Origin: JBGUXS01 sp045118155
Lineage (GTDB): Bacteria > Pseudomonadota > Alphaproteobacteria > CAAHEQ01 > UBA3637
NCBI GenBank assembly: GCA_045118155.1
Contig: JBGUXS010000037.1
Span: forward strand, 1-20,730
DNA: 20,730 nt
Direction of reading: 5' to 3'
The translations under genes and the position numbers were made by a program. Shown here piece by piece: positions 13,363 to 20,730 of the stretch. Within the stretch, counting starts at the first letter, position 1. Each line of letters begins with the position of its first letter. Under the pieces are notes generated by a model. That model had not been told where the DNA came from and did no database searches. It saw nothing but the letters and a program-made list of their open reading frames with translations.

Positions 13363-14190
13363 ATGGCATTAAAGAAATATAAACCAACAACGTCAACGAC
13401 CAGACATTTGGTTGGGATAGATAGAACAGACCTGTACAAGGGTTCTCCTGTGAAAAAACTGACACAAGGATTGTCTTCTACAGGCGGTCGGAATGCACAC
13501 GGACACATTACAACGCGTCATCGCGGGGGTGGTCATAAACGTGTGTATCGTATTATTGATTTTAAACGTCAAAAATGGGATGTTCCTGCTATTGTGGAAC
13601 GCTTGGAATATGATCCAAACCGGACGGCTTTCATTGCATTGATTAAGTACACGGATGGGGAACAATCTTATATTTTGGCACCGCAACGCTTGGCCGTTGG
13701 GGACACAGTCATTGCTTCTAAAACGGTGGATATCAAGCCGGGGAACGTGATGCCCTTAAAGAACATGCCGGTTGGGACGATTATTCATAACATTGAATTA
13801 CAACCTGGCCGTGGTGGTCAAATTGCCAGATCTGCTGGTTGTTATGCCCAGTTGATTGGTAAAGAAGGGGCCTATGCTCAGGTTCGGTTGAATTCTGGGG
13901 AAGTGCGGTTAATCCGTTTAGAATGTGTTGCAACGGTTGGGGCAGTATCCAATCAAGATAATCAAAATACTTCTTTAGCGAAAGCTGGACGTGCCCGGTG
14001 GTTGGGTCGGCGTCCATCTGTCCGCGGTATTGCGATGAACCCGGTTGATCACCCTCATGGGGGTCGGACGAACGGGGGACGGAATCCTGTTTCGCCTTGG
14101 GGCTGGTGCACTAAGGGGATGAGGACTCGGACGAATAAAAAGACGTCTTCCATGATTATCAGAACCCGTCATGCAAGTAAGAAGAAGTAA
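13363..14190 (+). CDS. rplB: 50S ribosomal protein L2
   Basis: L2 is among the most conserved 50S proteins, needed for subunit joining and for the peptidyl transferase centre. The 275-residue length is standard. The RNA-binding region includes HITTRHRGGGHKR at 48-60, and the key NPVDHPHGG motif is at 226-234; its His230 corresponds to the histidine (229 in E. coli) important for peptidyl transfer. The C-terminus is basic and ends in Lys-Lys-Lys. AGCAGGAG precedes the start. Confidence 0.98.
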   Translation: MALKKYKPTTSTTRHLVGIDRTDLYKGSPVKKLTQGLSSTGGRNAHGHITTRHRGGGHKRVYRIIDFKRQKWDVPAIVERLEYDPNRTAFIALIKYTDGEQSYILAPQRLAVGDTVIASKTVDIKPGNVMPLKNMPVGTIIHNIELQPGRGGQIARSAGCYAQLIGKEGAYAQVRLNSGEVRLIRLECVATVGAVSNQDNQNTSLAKAGRARWLGRRPSVRGIAMNPVDHPHGGRTNGGRNPVSPWGWCTKGMRTRTNKKTSSMIIRTRHASKKK

Positions 14191-14201
14191 GGAGGCATAA
14201 A

Positions 14202-14498
14202 ATGACAAGAAGTGTATGGAAAGGTCCTTTTGTTGATGGGTACTTGCTGGATAAGGCAGATAAAGTGCGGGCATCTGGACGATTCAATGATGTAATTAAA
14301 ACTTGGTCACGTCGGTCAACGATTTTGCCTCAGTTTGTAGGATTAACCTTTGGTGTTTACAACGGTAAAAAGTTTATTCCGGTTTCCGTGACAGAAAATA
14401 TGATTGGTCACAAGTTTGGTGAATTTTCACCAACGCGGACGTATCTTGGGCACGTGAAAGCGGATGCAAAAGCTAAGAAGAAAGCAGGTGGCAAATGA
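14202..14498 (+). CDS. rpsS: 30S ribosomal protein S19
   Basis: S19 forms a complex with S13 in the 30S head and contacts 16S rRNA near the A-site finger. The 98 residues include RSVWKGPFVDGYLL at 3-16 and the core NMIGHKFGEFSPTRTY. The short Lys/Ala-rich tail after residue 86 is common in the family. AAGGAGG lies upstream. The stop overlaps the rplV start by four bases (ATGA). Confidence 0.98.
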   Translation: MTRSVWKGPFVDGYLLDKADKVRASGRFNDVIKTWSRRSTILPQFVGLTFGVYNGKKFIPVSVTENMIGHKFGEFSPTRTYLGHVKADAKAKKKAGGK

Positions 14499-14962
14499 TG
14501 AACAAAGAAACTGTAAAGACAGCAAAAGCAAAATTGCGGGCGATTAAAATTTCACCGCAAAAGTTGAATCTTGTTGCAGCGACTATTCGGGGATTGAAAG
14601 TTGAAAAAGCCTTGGCCGAATTACAATTTTCTAAAAAACGAGTGGCCGTTCAAGTCAAAAAACTGTTGCTTTCTGCAATTGCAAACGCCGAAAACAACCA
14701 CAATATGGACGTGGATAAGTTGATTGTCAAAGAAGCTTATGTTGGTAAAGCCATGGTAATGAAACGTTTTATTGCAATGGCACGGGGCCGTAGTGGTCGG
14801 ATTGAAAAGCCTTTTTCTAATATGACAATCGCAGTAGCGGAGGCTTCTACCCCCGCCAAAGCGGCTAAAAAAGTTGAAAAGAAAGAAGCAGAATCCGCCC
14901 CAAAGAAAACAGCTCAAAAGAAAGCGACAGGGGCTAAGAAAACAGTAAAGGAGAGTGTATAA
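14495..14962 (+). CDS. rplV: 50S ribosomal protein L22 with long basic tail
   Basis: L22 spans the 50S subunit and its beta-hairpin lines the exit tunnel, where macrolide-resistance changes occur. The core ends near residue 116; the hairpin region reads MKRFIAMARGRSGRI at 89-103, with no obvious deletion. At 155 residues it is much longer than E. coli L22 (110), through a Lys/Ala/Glu-rich tail (about 117-155). A second ATG directly follows the first, so the start could be 14495 or 14498. One base overlaps rpsC. Confidence 0.97.
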   Translation: MMNKETVKTAKAKLRAIKISPQKLNLVAATIRGLKVEKALAELQFSKKRVAVQVKKLLLSAIANAENNHNMDVDKLIVKEAYVGKAMVMKRFIAMARGRSGRIEKPFSNMTIAVAEASTPAKAAKKVEKKEAESAPKKTAQKKATGAKKTVKESV

Positions 14963-15645
14963 TGGGGCAAAAAGTTAATGCAACAGGGCTTCGTTTAGGG
15001 ATTAACCGGACTTGGGATTCCAGATGGTTCGCCGTAAAGAACTATGCAGAACTCTTGCATATGGATTTCAAAATTCGGGCCTATTTGAAAAAGAAGCTAG
15101 CAGCCGCTGGTATCAGTAAGATTGTTATTGAACGGCCGGCGAAAAAGGCTCATGTGAATATTTACTGTTCCAGACCTGGGGTGATTATCGGTAAGAAAGG
15201 TCAAGATATGGATGCTTTGAAAAAAGGCCTGATTGACCTTAGTGGTATGAAAGATATCACAATTAATATCGTGGAAGTTCGGAAACCCGAATTAGATGCA
15301 ACTTTGGTAGCATCTGGTATTGCCCAACAGCTTGAAAAACGTGTTTCTTTTAGACGGGCCATGAAACGGGCAGTTCAATCTGCCTTGCGCATGGGGGCTG
15401 AAGGGATCCGGATCAACTGTGCCGGTCGTTTAGGTGGGGCCGAAATTGCACGTATGGAATGGTATCGTGAAGGGCGTGTTCCTTTGCATACATTACGGGC
15501 AGACGTAGATTATGGGTTTGCTTTGGCTCGGACAACCTATGGGTGTATCGGGGTTAAAGTTTGGATTTACAAAGGTGAAATCTTGGCGCATGATCCGATG
15601 GCTCAGGACAAAAAGAATTCAGAACATACAATGAAGAGGAATTAG
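14962..15645 (+). CDS. rpsC: 30S ribosomal protein S3
   Basis: S3 forms part of the mRNA entry site of the 30S subunit and contributes to helicase activity there. The 227-residue product opens MGQKVNATGLRLGI, has a KH-type RNA-binding domain with the GKKG loop at 77-80, and the C-terminal GCIGVKVWIYKGEIL segment. The start overlaps the rplV stop (TAATG), and AAGGAGAG lies in the end of rplV. It is separated from rplP by three bases. Confidence 0.98.
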   Translation: MGQKVNATGLRLGINRTWDSRWFAVKNYAELLHMDFKIRAYLKKKLAAAGISKIVIERPAKKAHVNIYCSRPGVIIGKKGQDMDALKKGLIDLSGMKDITINIVEVRKPELDATLVASGIAQQLEKRVSFRRAMKRAVQSALRMGAEGIRINCAGRLGGAEIARMEWYREGRVPLHTLRADVDYGFALARTTYGCIGVKVWIYKGEILAHDPMAQDKKNSEHTMKRN

Positions 15646-15648
15646 AAA

Positions 15649-16071
15649 ATGTTAAGTCCAAAAAGAACAAAGTTTAGAAAAGCGTTTAAAGGTCGCATTC
15701 ACGGCGTTGCGCGTGCGGCGACAAAATTGGATTTCGGTTCCTTCGGTCTGAAGGCTTTGGAACCTGAACGGATTACGGCGCGTCAGATTGAAGCGGCTCG
15801 TCGGGCTGTGATGCGGGCGATTAAGCGTCAAGGACGTTTATGGATTCGTTTATTCCCAGATGTTCCTGTTTCCAAAAAACCGCCTGAAGTTCGGCAAGGG
15901 AAAGGGAAAGGGAGTCCAGAATTTTGGATTTGCCGTGTCAAACCAGGGCGTGTGATGTTTGAACTTGACGGGGTGTTAGAAGCCACGGCACGTCAGGCAT
16001 TTGCGCTAGCTGCGGCAAAACTTCCGATCAAGACAAAGTTTATCGCCAGAACCCCAGATGAAGAGGTGTAA
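15649..16071 (+). CDS. rplP: 50S ribosomal protein L16
   Basis: L16 sits near the A-site tRNA elbow and organises the 50S peptidyl transferase region. Its 140 residues start with LSPKRTKFRKAFKGR and include the EVRQGKGKGSPEFW motif; Arg82 corresponds to the arginine hydroxylated in E. coli L16 (Arg81). One base separates its stop from the rpmC start, whose ribosome binding site (GAAGAGG) lies within rplP. Confidence 0.98.
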   Translation: MLSPKRTKFRKAFKGRIHGVARAATKLDFGSFGLKALEPERITARQIEAARRAVMRAIKRQGRLWIRLFPDVPVSKKPPEVRQGKGKGSPEFWICRVKPGRVMFELDGVLEATARQAFALAAAKLPIKTKFIARTPDEEV

Positions 16072-16072
16072 G

Positions 16073-16288
16073 ATGGAAAAAATTAAAGATATTCGGTCTA
16101 AGAAGACAGAAGAATTGGTGACGATGCGTCATGATTTGAAAAAGGAAGCTTTGACTTTGCGTTTTCAGCAAGCCAATGGCGAACTGAAAAACACGGCACG
16201 TCGGCATCACATTAAGAAAACGATTGCTCGGATTGAAACGGTTTTGGCCGAAAAAGCATCCGAACAAACAGGTGTAAAGGAGAAGTAA
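16073..16288 (+). CDS. rpmC: 50S ribosomal protein L29
   Basis: L29 is a small two-helix protein next to L23 at the tunnel exit. The start at 16073 gives a normal 71-residue protein beginning MEKIKDIRSKKTEEL; an in-frame ATG at 16058 lies inside rplP and would add five unusual residues. The core LRFQQANGELKNTARRHHIK fits the family. One base separates it from rpsQ. Confidence 0.96.
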   Translation: MEKIKDIRSKKTEELVTMRHDLKKEALTLRFQQANGELKNTARRHHIKKTIARIETVLAEKASEQTGVKEK

Positions 16289-16289
16289 T

Positions 16290-16544
16290 ATGCCTAAAAG
16301 AATTTTACAAGGGACTGTCGTTAGTGATAAAATGGATAAATCCGTTGTTGTTTCTGTAGAACGGCGTGTTATGCATCCGGTTTACAAGAAATACATCTCT
16401 AAACGTAAGAAATATACTGCACATGATGAAAATAACACTTGCAAAGTGGGGGATGTCGTGTGTATTATAGAAAGCCGGCCCATTTCTAAAACAAAGACGT
16501 GGGTTGTTGTGAATGAAAAAGCTGAAAAAGAAGGGAAGAAGTAA
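16290..16544 (+). CDS. rpsQ: 30S ribosomal protein S17
   Basis: S17 is a primary 16S rRNA binder in the 30S body, with an OB fold. The 84-residue product has GTVVSDKMDKSVVVSVER at 8-25 and the HPVYKKYISKRKKYTAHDE segment. AAAGGAG lies in the end of rpmC. The stop overlaps the rplN start (TAATG). Confidence 0.98.
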   Translation: MPKRILQGTVVSDKMDKSVVVSVERRVMHPVYKKYISKRKKYTAHDENNTCKVGDVVCIIESRPISKTKTWVVVNEKAEKEGKK

Positions 16545-16912
16545 TGATACAAGTACAAGCAATCCTTGATGTAGCTGACAATTCTGGTGCTAGAAAAGTT
16601 CAGTGTATTAAGGTAATTGGTGGCTCTAAGCGTAAGGTTGCTTCCGTTGGGGACGTGATTGTGGTCTCTATCAAAAAAGCAATACCACGCGGAAAAGTCA
16701 AAAAAGGGGATGTCATGAAGGCTTTGATTGTCCGGACGAAAAAGGAAGTCCATCGTAAAGATGGATCGGCTGTGCGCTTTGATGCGAATGCGGTCGTTTT
16801 GGTCGCCAAGGACGGTGAACCTATTGGCACCCGTATTTTTGGGCCTGTGACACGTGAATTACGTGGCAAAGGATTTGTTAAAATTTTATCACTAGCACCG
16901 GAGGTACTCTAA
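16544..16912 (+). CDS. rplN: 50S ribosomal protein L14
   Basis: L14 lies at the subunit interface of the 50S and is the docking site for the silencing factor RsfS. Its 122 residues match the usual length exactly, with LDVADNSGARKVQCIKV at 8-24 and GTRIFGPVTRELR near the end. In E. coli this gene opens the spc operon; here it overlaps rpsQ by one base, so S10 and spc blocks are fused. It also overlaps rplX by one base. Confidence 0.98.
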   Translation: MIQVQAILDVADNSGARKVQCIKVIGGSKRKVASVGDVIVVSIKKAIPRGKVKKGDVMKALIVRTKKEVHRKDGSAVRFDANAVVLVAKDGEPIGTRIFGPVTRELRGKGFVKILSLAPEVL

Positions 16913-17223
16913 TGGCTATGAAAATCAAGAAAGGGGATCAAGTAATTGTGATCTCTGGGAAAGATAAAGGGAAAACAGGTGAAGTCATTAAAGCTATGCC
17001 CGCGGAACATAAGGTTGTTGTTCAAGGCGTTCGTTTGGTGAAAAAACACATGAAACCGACGCAACAACAAGCGGGGGGCATTGTGTCTAAGGAAGCCCCT
17101 GTGGATGTATCTAATGTGGCCTTAGTGGATCCAAAAACCGGAAAAGCAACGCGTGTTGGCATCAAAATCACCAAAGAAGGGGTGAAACAACGGGTGTCCA
17201 AGCGTTCAGGTGATGTGATTTAA
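16912..17223 (+). CDS. rplX: 50S ribosomal protein L24
   Basis: L24 is an assembly-initiating 50S protein with a KOW motif, seen near the N-terminus (GDQVIVISGKDKGKTGEV at 8-25). The 103-residue length is normal. ATG codons at 16912 and 16918 are both possible starts; the first overlaps the rplN stop and has GGAGG seven bases upstream. A 14-base gap with AAAAGGAAGG leads to rplE. Confidence 0.97.
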   Translation: MAMKIKKGDQVIVISGKDKGKTGEVIKAMPAEHKVVVQGVRLVKKHMKPTQQQAGGIVSKEAPVDVSNVALVDPKTGKATRVGIKITKEGVKQRVSKRSGDVI

Positions 17224-17237
17224 AAGGAAGGGAAACA

Positions 17238-17780
17238 ATGACAGCAAGATTAAAAAAGCTTTATGATGAACAGATTATCCCATCCTTGGAAAAGGAATTT
17301 GGATACAAGAACAAATTTGAAGTTCCTCGTTTAGATAAAATTGTTATCAATATGGGGTGTGGTGAAGCAGCCGAAGATAGCAAATATCTAGAAGGGGCCG
17401 TTCGGGATATGCAGGCCATTTCCGGTCAAAAACCCGTCATTACACATGCGAAGAAGTCTGTGGCTGGGTTTAAAATTCGGGAAGGGATGCCTATTGGTTG
17501 TAAGGTAACCTTACGTCGGGAACGGATGTATGAATTCTTAGATCGTTTGATTACGATGGCATTGCCACGTGTTCGGGACTTCCGGGGGATTTCCTCAAAG
17601 AGTTTTGATGGTAAAGGAAACTATGCTTTTGGGATTAAAGAACAAATCGTTTTCTTGGAAATCAACTATGACTCGGTGGATAAAATCCGGGGGATGGATA
17701 TTATTATTGGGACAACCGCAAGGACGGATAAAGAGGCTTTGGCTTTATTAACGGCTTTCGGGATGCCATTTAGAAAATAA
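17238..17780 (+). CDS. rplE: 50S ribosomal protein L5
   Basis: L5 binds 5S rRNA and contacts P-site tRNA and the 30S head through bridge B1b. The 180-residue length is typical. KIVINMGCGEA at about 34-44, KSVAGFKIREGMPIGCKVTL and the FRGISSKSFDGKGNY segment are diagnostic. GGAAGGG precedes the start. Confidence 0.98.
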   Translation: MTARLKKLYDEQIIPSLEKEFGYKNKFEVPRLDKIVINMGCGEAAEDSKYLEGAVRDMQAISGQKPVITHAKKSVAGFKIREGMPIGCKVTLRRERMYEFLDRLITMALPRVRDFRGISSKSFDGKGNYAFGIKEQIVFLEINYDSVDKIRGMDIIIGTTARTDKEALALLTAFGMPFRK

Positions 17781-17790
17781 GGAAGGACAC

Positions 17791-18096
17791 ATGGCAAAAG
17801 TAAGTTCTATCAATAGAAATTTAAAACGTGAAAAGATGGTGCAAAAATTTGCACGGCGTCGGCAGGCATTGAAAGACGTAATCATGAACAAGCAATCCAC
17901 CCCAGAAGAGGTGTTTGAAGCCATGATTAAGTTATCCGAATTGCCCCGGAATTCGTCCAAAGTGCGTGTGCATAACAGATGTGCATTAACAGGACGGTCT
18001 CGTGGGTACTATCGTAAATTAAAGATGAGCCGTATTAAACTGCGTGAATTAGCCAATGAAGGTATGATTCCCGGTATGGTTAAATCAAGCTGGTAA
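17791..18096 (+). CDS. rpsN: 30S ribosomal protein S14 (zinc-free type)
   Basis: S14 is a late-assembling protein of the 30S head. The 101-residue product is the long, zinc-independent form: the region NRCALTGRSRGYYRKLKMSR lacks the paired CxxC motifs of the short form. The C-terminal IKLRELANEGMIPGMVKSSW is highly conserved. AAGGAAGG precedes the start; nine bases separate it from rpsH. Confidence 0.98.
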   Translation: MAKVSSINRNLKREKMVQKFARRRQALKDVIMNKQSTPEEVFEAMIKLSELPRNSSKVRVHNRCALTGRSRGYYRKLKMSRIKLRELANEGMIPGMVKSSW

Positions 18097-18105
18097 GGAG
18101 GAAAC

Positions 18106-18504
18106 ATGTCTGTGACAGATACATTAGGTGATATGTTATCACGTATTCGGAACGCTGGAATGGCACGTAAACAGACGGTTACAACGCCGGCATCTGGTCT
18201 ACGGGAACGCGTTTTAGCGGTTTTATTAAAAGAAGGGTATATCCGTGGGTATGAAACAGTTGAAGTTCGCCCTGGTATTCGGGAATTCAAAATTGAATTG
18301 AAATATTTTGAAGGAACGCCGGTTATTAAGGAAATTCAACGGGTTTCTAAGCCATCTCGTCGGGTGTATTCAAAGGTCAAAGATTTACCGAAAGTCTATA
18401 ATGGGTTAGGGATTTACATTTTATCCACCCCTTCGGGTGTGATGTCAGATCACGAAGCCCGGGCGGCCAATATTGGCGGTGAAGTTCTTTGCAAGGTATT
18501 TTAA
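18106..18504 (+). CDS. rpsH: 30S ribosomal protein S8
   Basis: S8 binds the central domain of 16S rRNA and in E. coli represses the spc operon. The 132-residue product starts with the usual DTLGDMLSRIRNAG pattern and ends with STPSGVMSDHEARAANIGGE-type C-terminal motif. AAGGAGG lies directly upstream. No S8-type repressor hairpin was identified near rplE, though this was not folded. Confidence 0.98.
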   Translation: MSVTDTLGDMLSRIRNAGMARKQTVTTPASGLRERVLAVLLKEGYIRGYETVEVRPGIREFKIELKYFEGTPVIKEIQRVSKPSRRVYSKVKDLPKVYNGLGIYILSTPSGVMSDHEARAANIGGEVLCKVF

Positions 18505-18516
18505 GGAGGGAATAAT

Positions 18517-19050
18517 ATGTCAAGAATTGGAAAACATCCTGTACAGATTCCCGCTGGGACAACTGTTGCAAAGGAAAATGATGTTTTGGTGGTTAAAGGA
18601 AAGTTGGGTGAATTAAAAATTCAAATTCCTGAAGGCGTGTCCGTTGATGTGAACGCCACGGAAGTTGTGGTAAAACCTCTTTCTGAATCCAAACAAAGCA
18701 GAATGCGTTGGGGAACAATGCGGGCCCGTATTAACAATATGGTTCTTGGGGTTTCCGAAGGCTTCACACGTAAATTAGAATTGATTGGTGTTGGTTATAA
18801 GGCCCAAGTTCAAGGGAAAACCTTGAAATTAAGTCTTGGTTACAGCCACGATATTGATTACAAACTCCCTGAAGGGGTAACGGCGATATGTTCGACCCCG
18901 ACAGCGATTGAACTTAAGGGGTTTGATAAGCAATTATTGGGGCAAGTGGCCTCAGAAATTCGTTCTTTCCGTGCACCTGAACCTTATAAAGGAAAAGGGG
19001 TTAAGTACGTAGAAGAAACAATCAATCGTAAAGTTGGTAAGAAGAAGTAG
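18517..19050 (+). CDS. rplF: 50S ribosomal protein L6
   Basis: L6 lies near the factor-binding site at the base of the L7/L12 stalk. The 177-residue length is normal. It opens SRIGKHPVQIPAGTTV, contains the GVSEGFTRKLELIGVGYKA segment that joins the two repeats of the protein, and ends with EPYKGKGVKY. AAGGAGGGA precedes the start. Confidence 0.98.
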   Translation: MSRIGKHPVQIPAGTTVAKENDVLVVKGKLGELKIQIPEGVSVDVNATEVVVKPLSESKQSRMRWGTMRARINNMVLGVSEGFTRKLELIGVGYKAQVQGKTLKLSLGYSHDIDYKLPEGVTAICSTPTAIELKGFDKQLLGQVASEIRSFRAPEPYKGKGVKYVEETINRKVGKKK

Positions 19051-19059
19051 GGGAATAAC

Positions 19060-19413
19060 ATGAAAAATAATGATGTAAGATTAGCCCGTCGGAAACAACG
19101 TGTGAGATACGCTTTACGCCAAAAAGCAAATGGTCGGCCTAGATTATCCGTGCATAAATCTGATAAGAATATTTACGCACAGATCATTGATGATGCTAAG
19201 GCAGTTACCTTGGTGGCGGCTTCTTCCTTAGAAAAGGATTTTAAGGAAAAAGGAACGACGGTTGCAGGGGCGACAAAGGTTGGAACGTTACTTGCTCAGC
19301 GGGCCGTGAAAGCCGGTATTAAAGAGGTCGTTTTTGACCGAGGTGGATATGTTTATCATGGGCGGATTAAGGCTTTGGCCGATGCGGCTCGTGAAGGCGG
19401 ATTATTGTTTTAG
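19060..19413 (+). CDS. rplR: 50S ribosomal protein L18
   Basis: L18 binds 5S rRNA together with L5 in the central protuberance. Its 117 residues include RPRLSVHKSDKNIYAQIIDD at 27-46 and the C-terminal VFDRGGYVYHGRIKALADAA pattern. AGGGG lies ahead of the start. The stop codon TAG is itself part of the AGGAGG ribosome binding site of rpsE. Confidence 0.98.
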   Translation: MKNNDVRLARRKQRVRYALRQKANGRPRLSVHKSDKNIYAQIIDDAKAVTLVAASSLEKDFKEKGTTVAGATKVGTLLAQRAVKAGIKEVVFDRGGYVYHGRIKALADAAREGGLLF

Positions 19414-19425
19414 GAGGGTCTTTGA

Positions 19426-20034
19426 ATGACTGAAGAAAAAAAAGAATTACAAGAAAAGAAACCACGGGTTAAACGTGAACACGAAACAGAAGCTCGGGCA
19501 GAACGGGTTGATGATTTAGTGGATAAAGTCATTCACGTTAATCGTGTGGCCAAAGTTGTCAAAGGTGGTAAACGCTTCGGATTCGCGGCCTTGGTTGTTG
19601 TTGGTGATCAAAAAGGGCGTATTGGTTATGCTCACGCCAAAGCGAAAGAAGTCCCTGATGCCATTAAAAAGGCCACAGAACGGGCGAAACAACGTCTTAT
19701 TCGTGTGCCATTACGTGAAGGGCGGACATTGCACCATGATGCTTTAGGGCATTTTGGGGCAGGGCGTGTGACCTTAAGAACGGCACCGGCTGGGACTGGG
19801 ATTATTGCAGGTGGCCCTATGCGTATTATTTTTGAAACAATGGGCATCCAAGACATTGTGGCAAAATGTACGGGATCATCTAACCCACATAATATGGTTC
19901 GGGCGACGTTTGATGCCTTGATGGGAACATACTCTCCCCGTTATATTGCCAGCAAACGTGGTAAAAAAGTCGGGGATGTTGTGGCTTGCCGGGATGGAAG
20001 TGCTGCTAAAGAAACGGCTGAAAAAGGAGAATAA
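19426..20034 (+). CDS. rpsE: 30S ribosomal protein S5 with extended N-terminus
   Basis: S5 is a fidelity protein at the mRNA entry channel of the 30S subunit. At 202 residues it is longer than E. coli S5 (167), through a charged N-terminal extension of about 25 residues and a short tail after residue 185. The core has VIHVNRVAKVVKGGKRFGF, GTGIIAGGPMR and GSSNPHNMVRATFDAL. AGGAGGG lies upstream. The next gene is rplO after two bases; rpmD (L30), usual between them, is not present. Confidence 0.98.
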   Translation: MTEEKKELQEKKPRVKREHETEARAERVDDLVDKVIHVNRVAKVVKGGKRFGFAALVVVGDQKGRIGYAHAKAKEVPDAIKKATERAKQRLIRVPLREGRTLHHDALGHFGAGRVTLRTAPAGTGIIAGGPMRIIFETMGIQDIVAKCTGSSNPHNMVRATFDALMGTYSPRYIASKRGKKVGDVVACRDGSAAKETAEKGE

Positions 20035-20036
20035 AG

Positions 20037-20579
20037 ATGAAGTTAACAGAAATTCGCGATAACAAGGGTGCCCGTAAGGGGATGACCCGCGTCGGCCGTG
20101 GGGTTAGTTCTGGTAAGGGACGGACCGGTGGTCGGGGAACCAAAGGGCAAAAATCCAGAACAGGTGTGGCCTTAAATGGTTTTGAAGGTGGGCAAATGCC
20201 GATTTTCCGGCGGTTGCCACGGCGCGGTTTTAATAACAGCTTATTCCGTCCGGATTATACAGAAATTAATCTAGGTCTTTTACAAGATGCCATTACGCGT
20301 GGGGTTTTAGATGCATCTAAGCCCATTGATGCGATTACCTTAATGGAATCTGGATTGGTAAAAAAGATTACAGACGGGGTTAAACTTTTGGCAAAAGGCA
20401 AACTAACTTCTAAAGTAACCTTGACGGTCACGGGGGCTTCAAAGGCCGCTATTGAAGCCGTTGAAAAAGCGGGGGGATCGGTAACCGTTAATCCACCGGC
20501 TAAGGTTGTTTTAGAAAAAGGTAAAAAGACTTCTAAAAAAGAAGTAAAAAAGCCGGTTGCTAAGAAAACCAAAGCTTAA
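20037..20579 (+). CDS. rplO: 50S ribosomal protein L15 with basic tail
   Basis: L15 is a late-assembling 50S protein. The N-terminal half is typical: GRGVSSGKGRTGGRGTKGQK at 22-41, then GFEGGQMPIFRRLPRRGF. At 180 residues it exceeds the common 145-160 through a Lys/Ala-rich tail after about residue 155. AAAAAGGAGA lies in the end of rpsE. A 32-base gap leads to secY. Confidence 0.97.
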   Translation: MKLTEIRDNKGARKGMTRVGRGVSSGKGRTGGRGTKGQKSRTGVALNGFEGGQMPIFRRLPRRGFNNSLFRPDYTEINLGLLQDAITRGVLDASKPIDAITLMESGLVKKITDGVKLLAKGKLTSKVTLTVTGASKAAIEAVEKAGGSVTVNPPAKVVLEKGKKTSKKEVKKPVAKKTKA

Positions 20580-20611
20580 AAAAATGATGTTTTCCAGAGG
20601 AGGGACTTTTA

Positions 20612-20730
20612 ATGTCATTATCGGATAATTTGGCTTCACAAATGGATTTTTCCGTTTTTTCAAAAGCTAAAGACTTACAAAAAAGACTTGTATTTACGCT
20701 AATTGCATTAATTGTCTTTCGTCTGGGAAC
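20612..20730 (+). CDS. secY: Protein translocase subunit SecY, N-terminal fragment
   Basis: SecY is the pore of the SecYEG membrane channel. Only the first 39 residues are in the window, and the gene runs off the right edge. They read as the cytosolic N-terminus (MSLSDNLASQMDFSVFSKAK) followed by DLQKRLVFTL and the start of membrane segment 1 (IALIVFRLG), matching the usual SecY opening. The start is supported by GAGGAGGGA at 20597-20605. Its place after rplO is the standard spc order. Confidence 0.93.
   Translation, partial: MSLSDNLASQMDFSVFSKAKDLQKRLVFTLIALIVFRLG

Noticed and set aside
13019..13465. Minus-strand open frame of 148 codons over rplW and rplB
   Set aside because: It is antisense to two certain ribosomal protein genes, with no family likeness.

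Overview
The window looks like the chromosome of an alphaproteobacterium, probably a host-associated one of the Holosporales/Rickettsiales type. This is inferred from the style of the ribosomal proteins, a partly dismantled ATP synthase operon, moderate base composition, and GTCATCCC-type palindromic intergenic repeats. No rRNA gene is present to settle the taxonomy.

Layout. (1) Positions 1-5279 are an accessory region. A rightward gene encodes a 601-residue low-complexity protein of unknown function (188-1993). A gene-poor stretch with terminators and repeats follows (1994-2491). Then comes a leftward, tightly packed three-gene operon of unknown function (4972 to 2492). Three same-orientation copies of one palindromic repeat punctuate this region (about 40-85, 2103-2168 and 5071-5131). 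The 601-residue gene and the leftward operon share an almost identical 17-base promoter block. Each of these two units also carries a nine-base C/G run inside a coding sequence.

(2) Positions 5280-8169 are an ATP synthase fragment. An alpha subunit carries the C-terminal domain of the delta subunit fused to its N-terminus, and an enlarged gamma subunit overlaps it. Genes for beta and epsilon (atpD, atpC) do not follow.

(3) From 8189 to the end is the str-S10-spc ribosomal protein supercluster, all rightward. A strong sigma70-type promoter and a structured leader precede rpsL-rpsG-fusA. Then come rpsJ-rplC-rplD-rplW-rplB-rpsS-rplV-rpsC-rplP-rpmC-rpsQ and rplN-rplX-rplE-rpsN-rpsH-rplF-rplR-rpsE-rplO-secY, the last cut by the window edge. 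Genes are packed with overlaps or gaps of a few bases and no internal terminator was seen, so they probably form one long transcription unit. Two usual members are missing from their places: tuf (between fusA and rpsJ) and rpmD (between rpsE and rplO).

The ribosomal block is ordinary in function. The parts that merit attention are the delta-alpha fusion, the unknown operon with its repeat boundaries and shared promoter, the homopolymer tracts, and the loss of the methylated glutamine position in L3.
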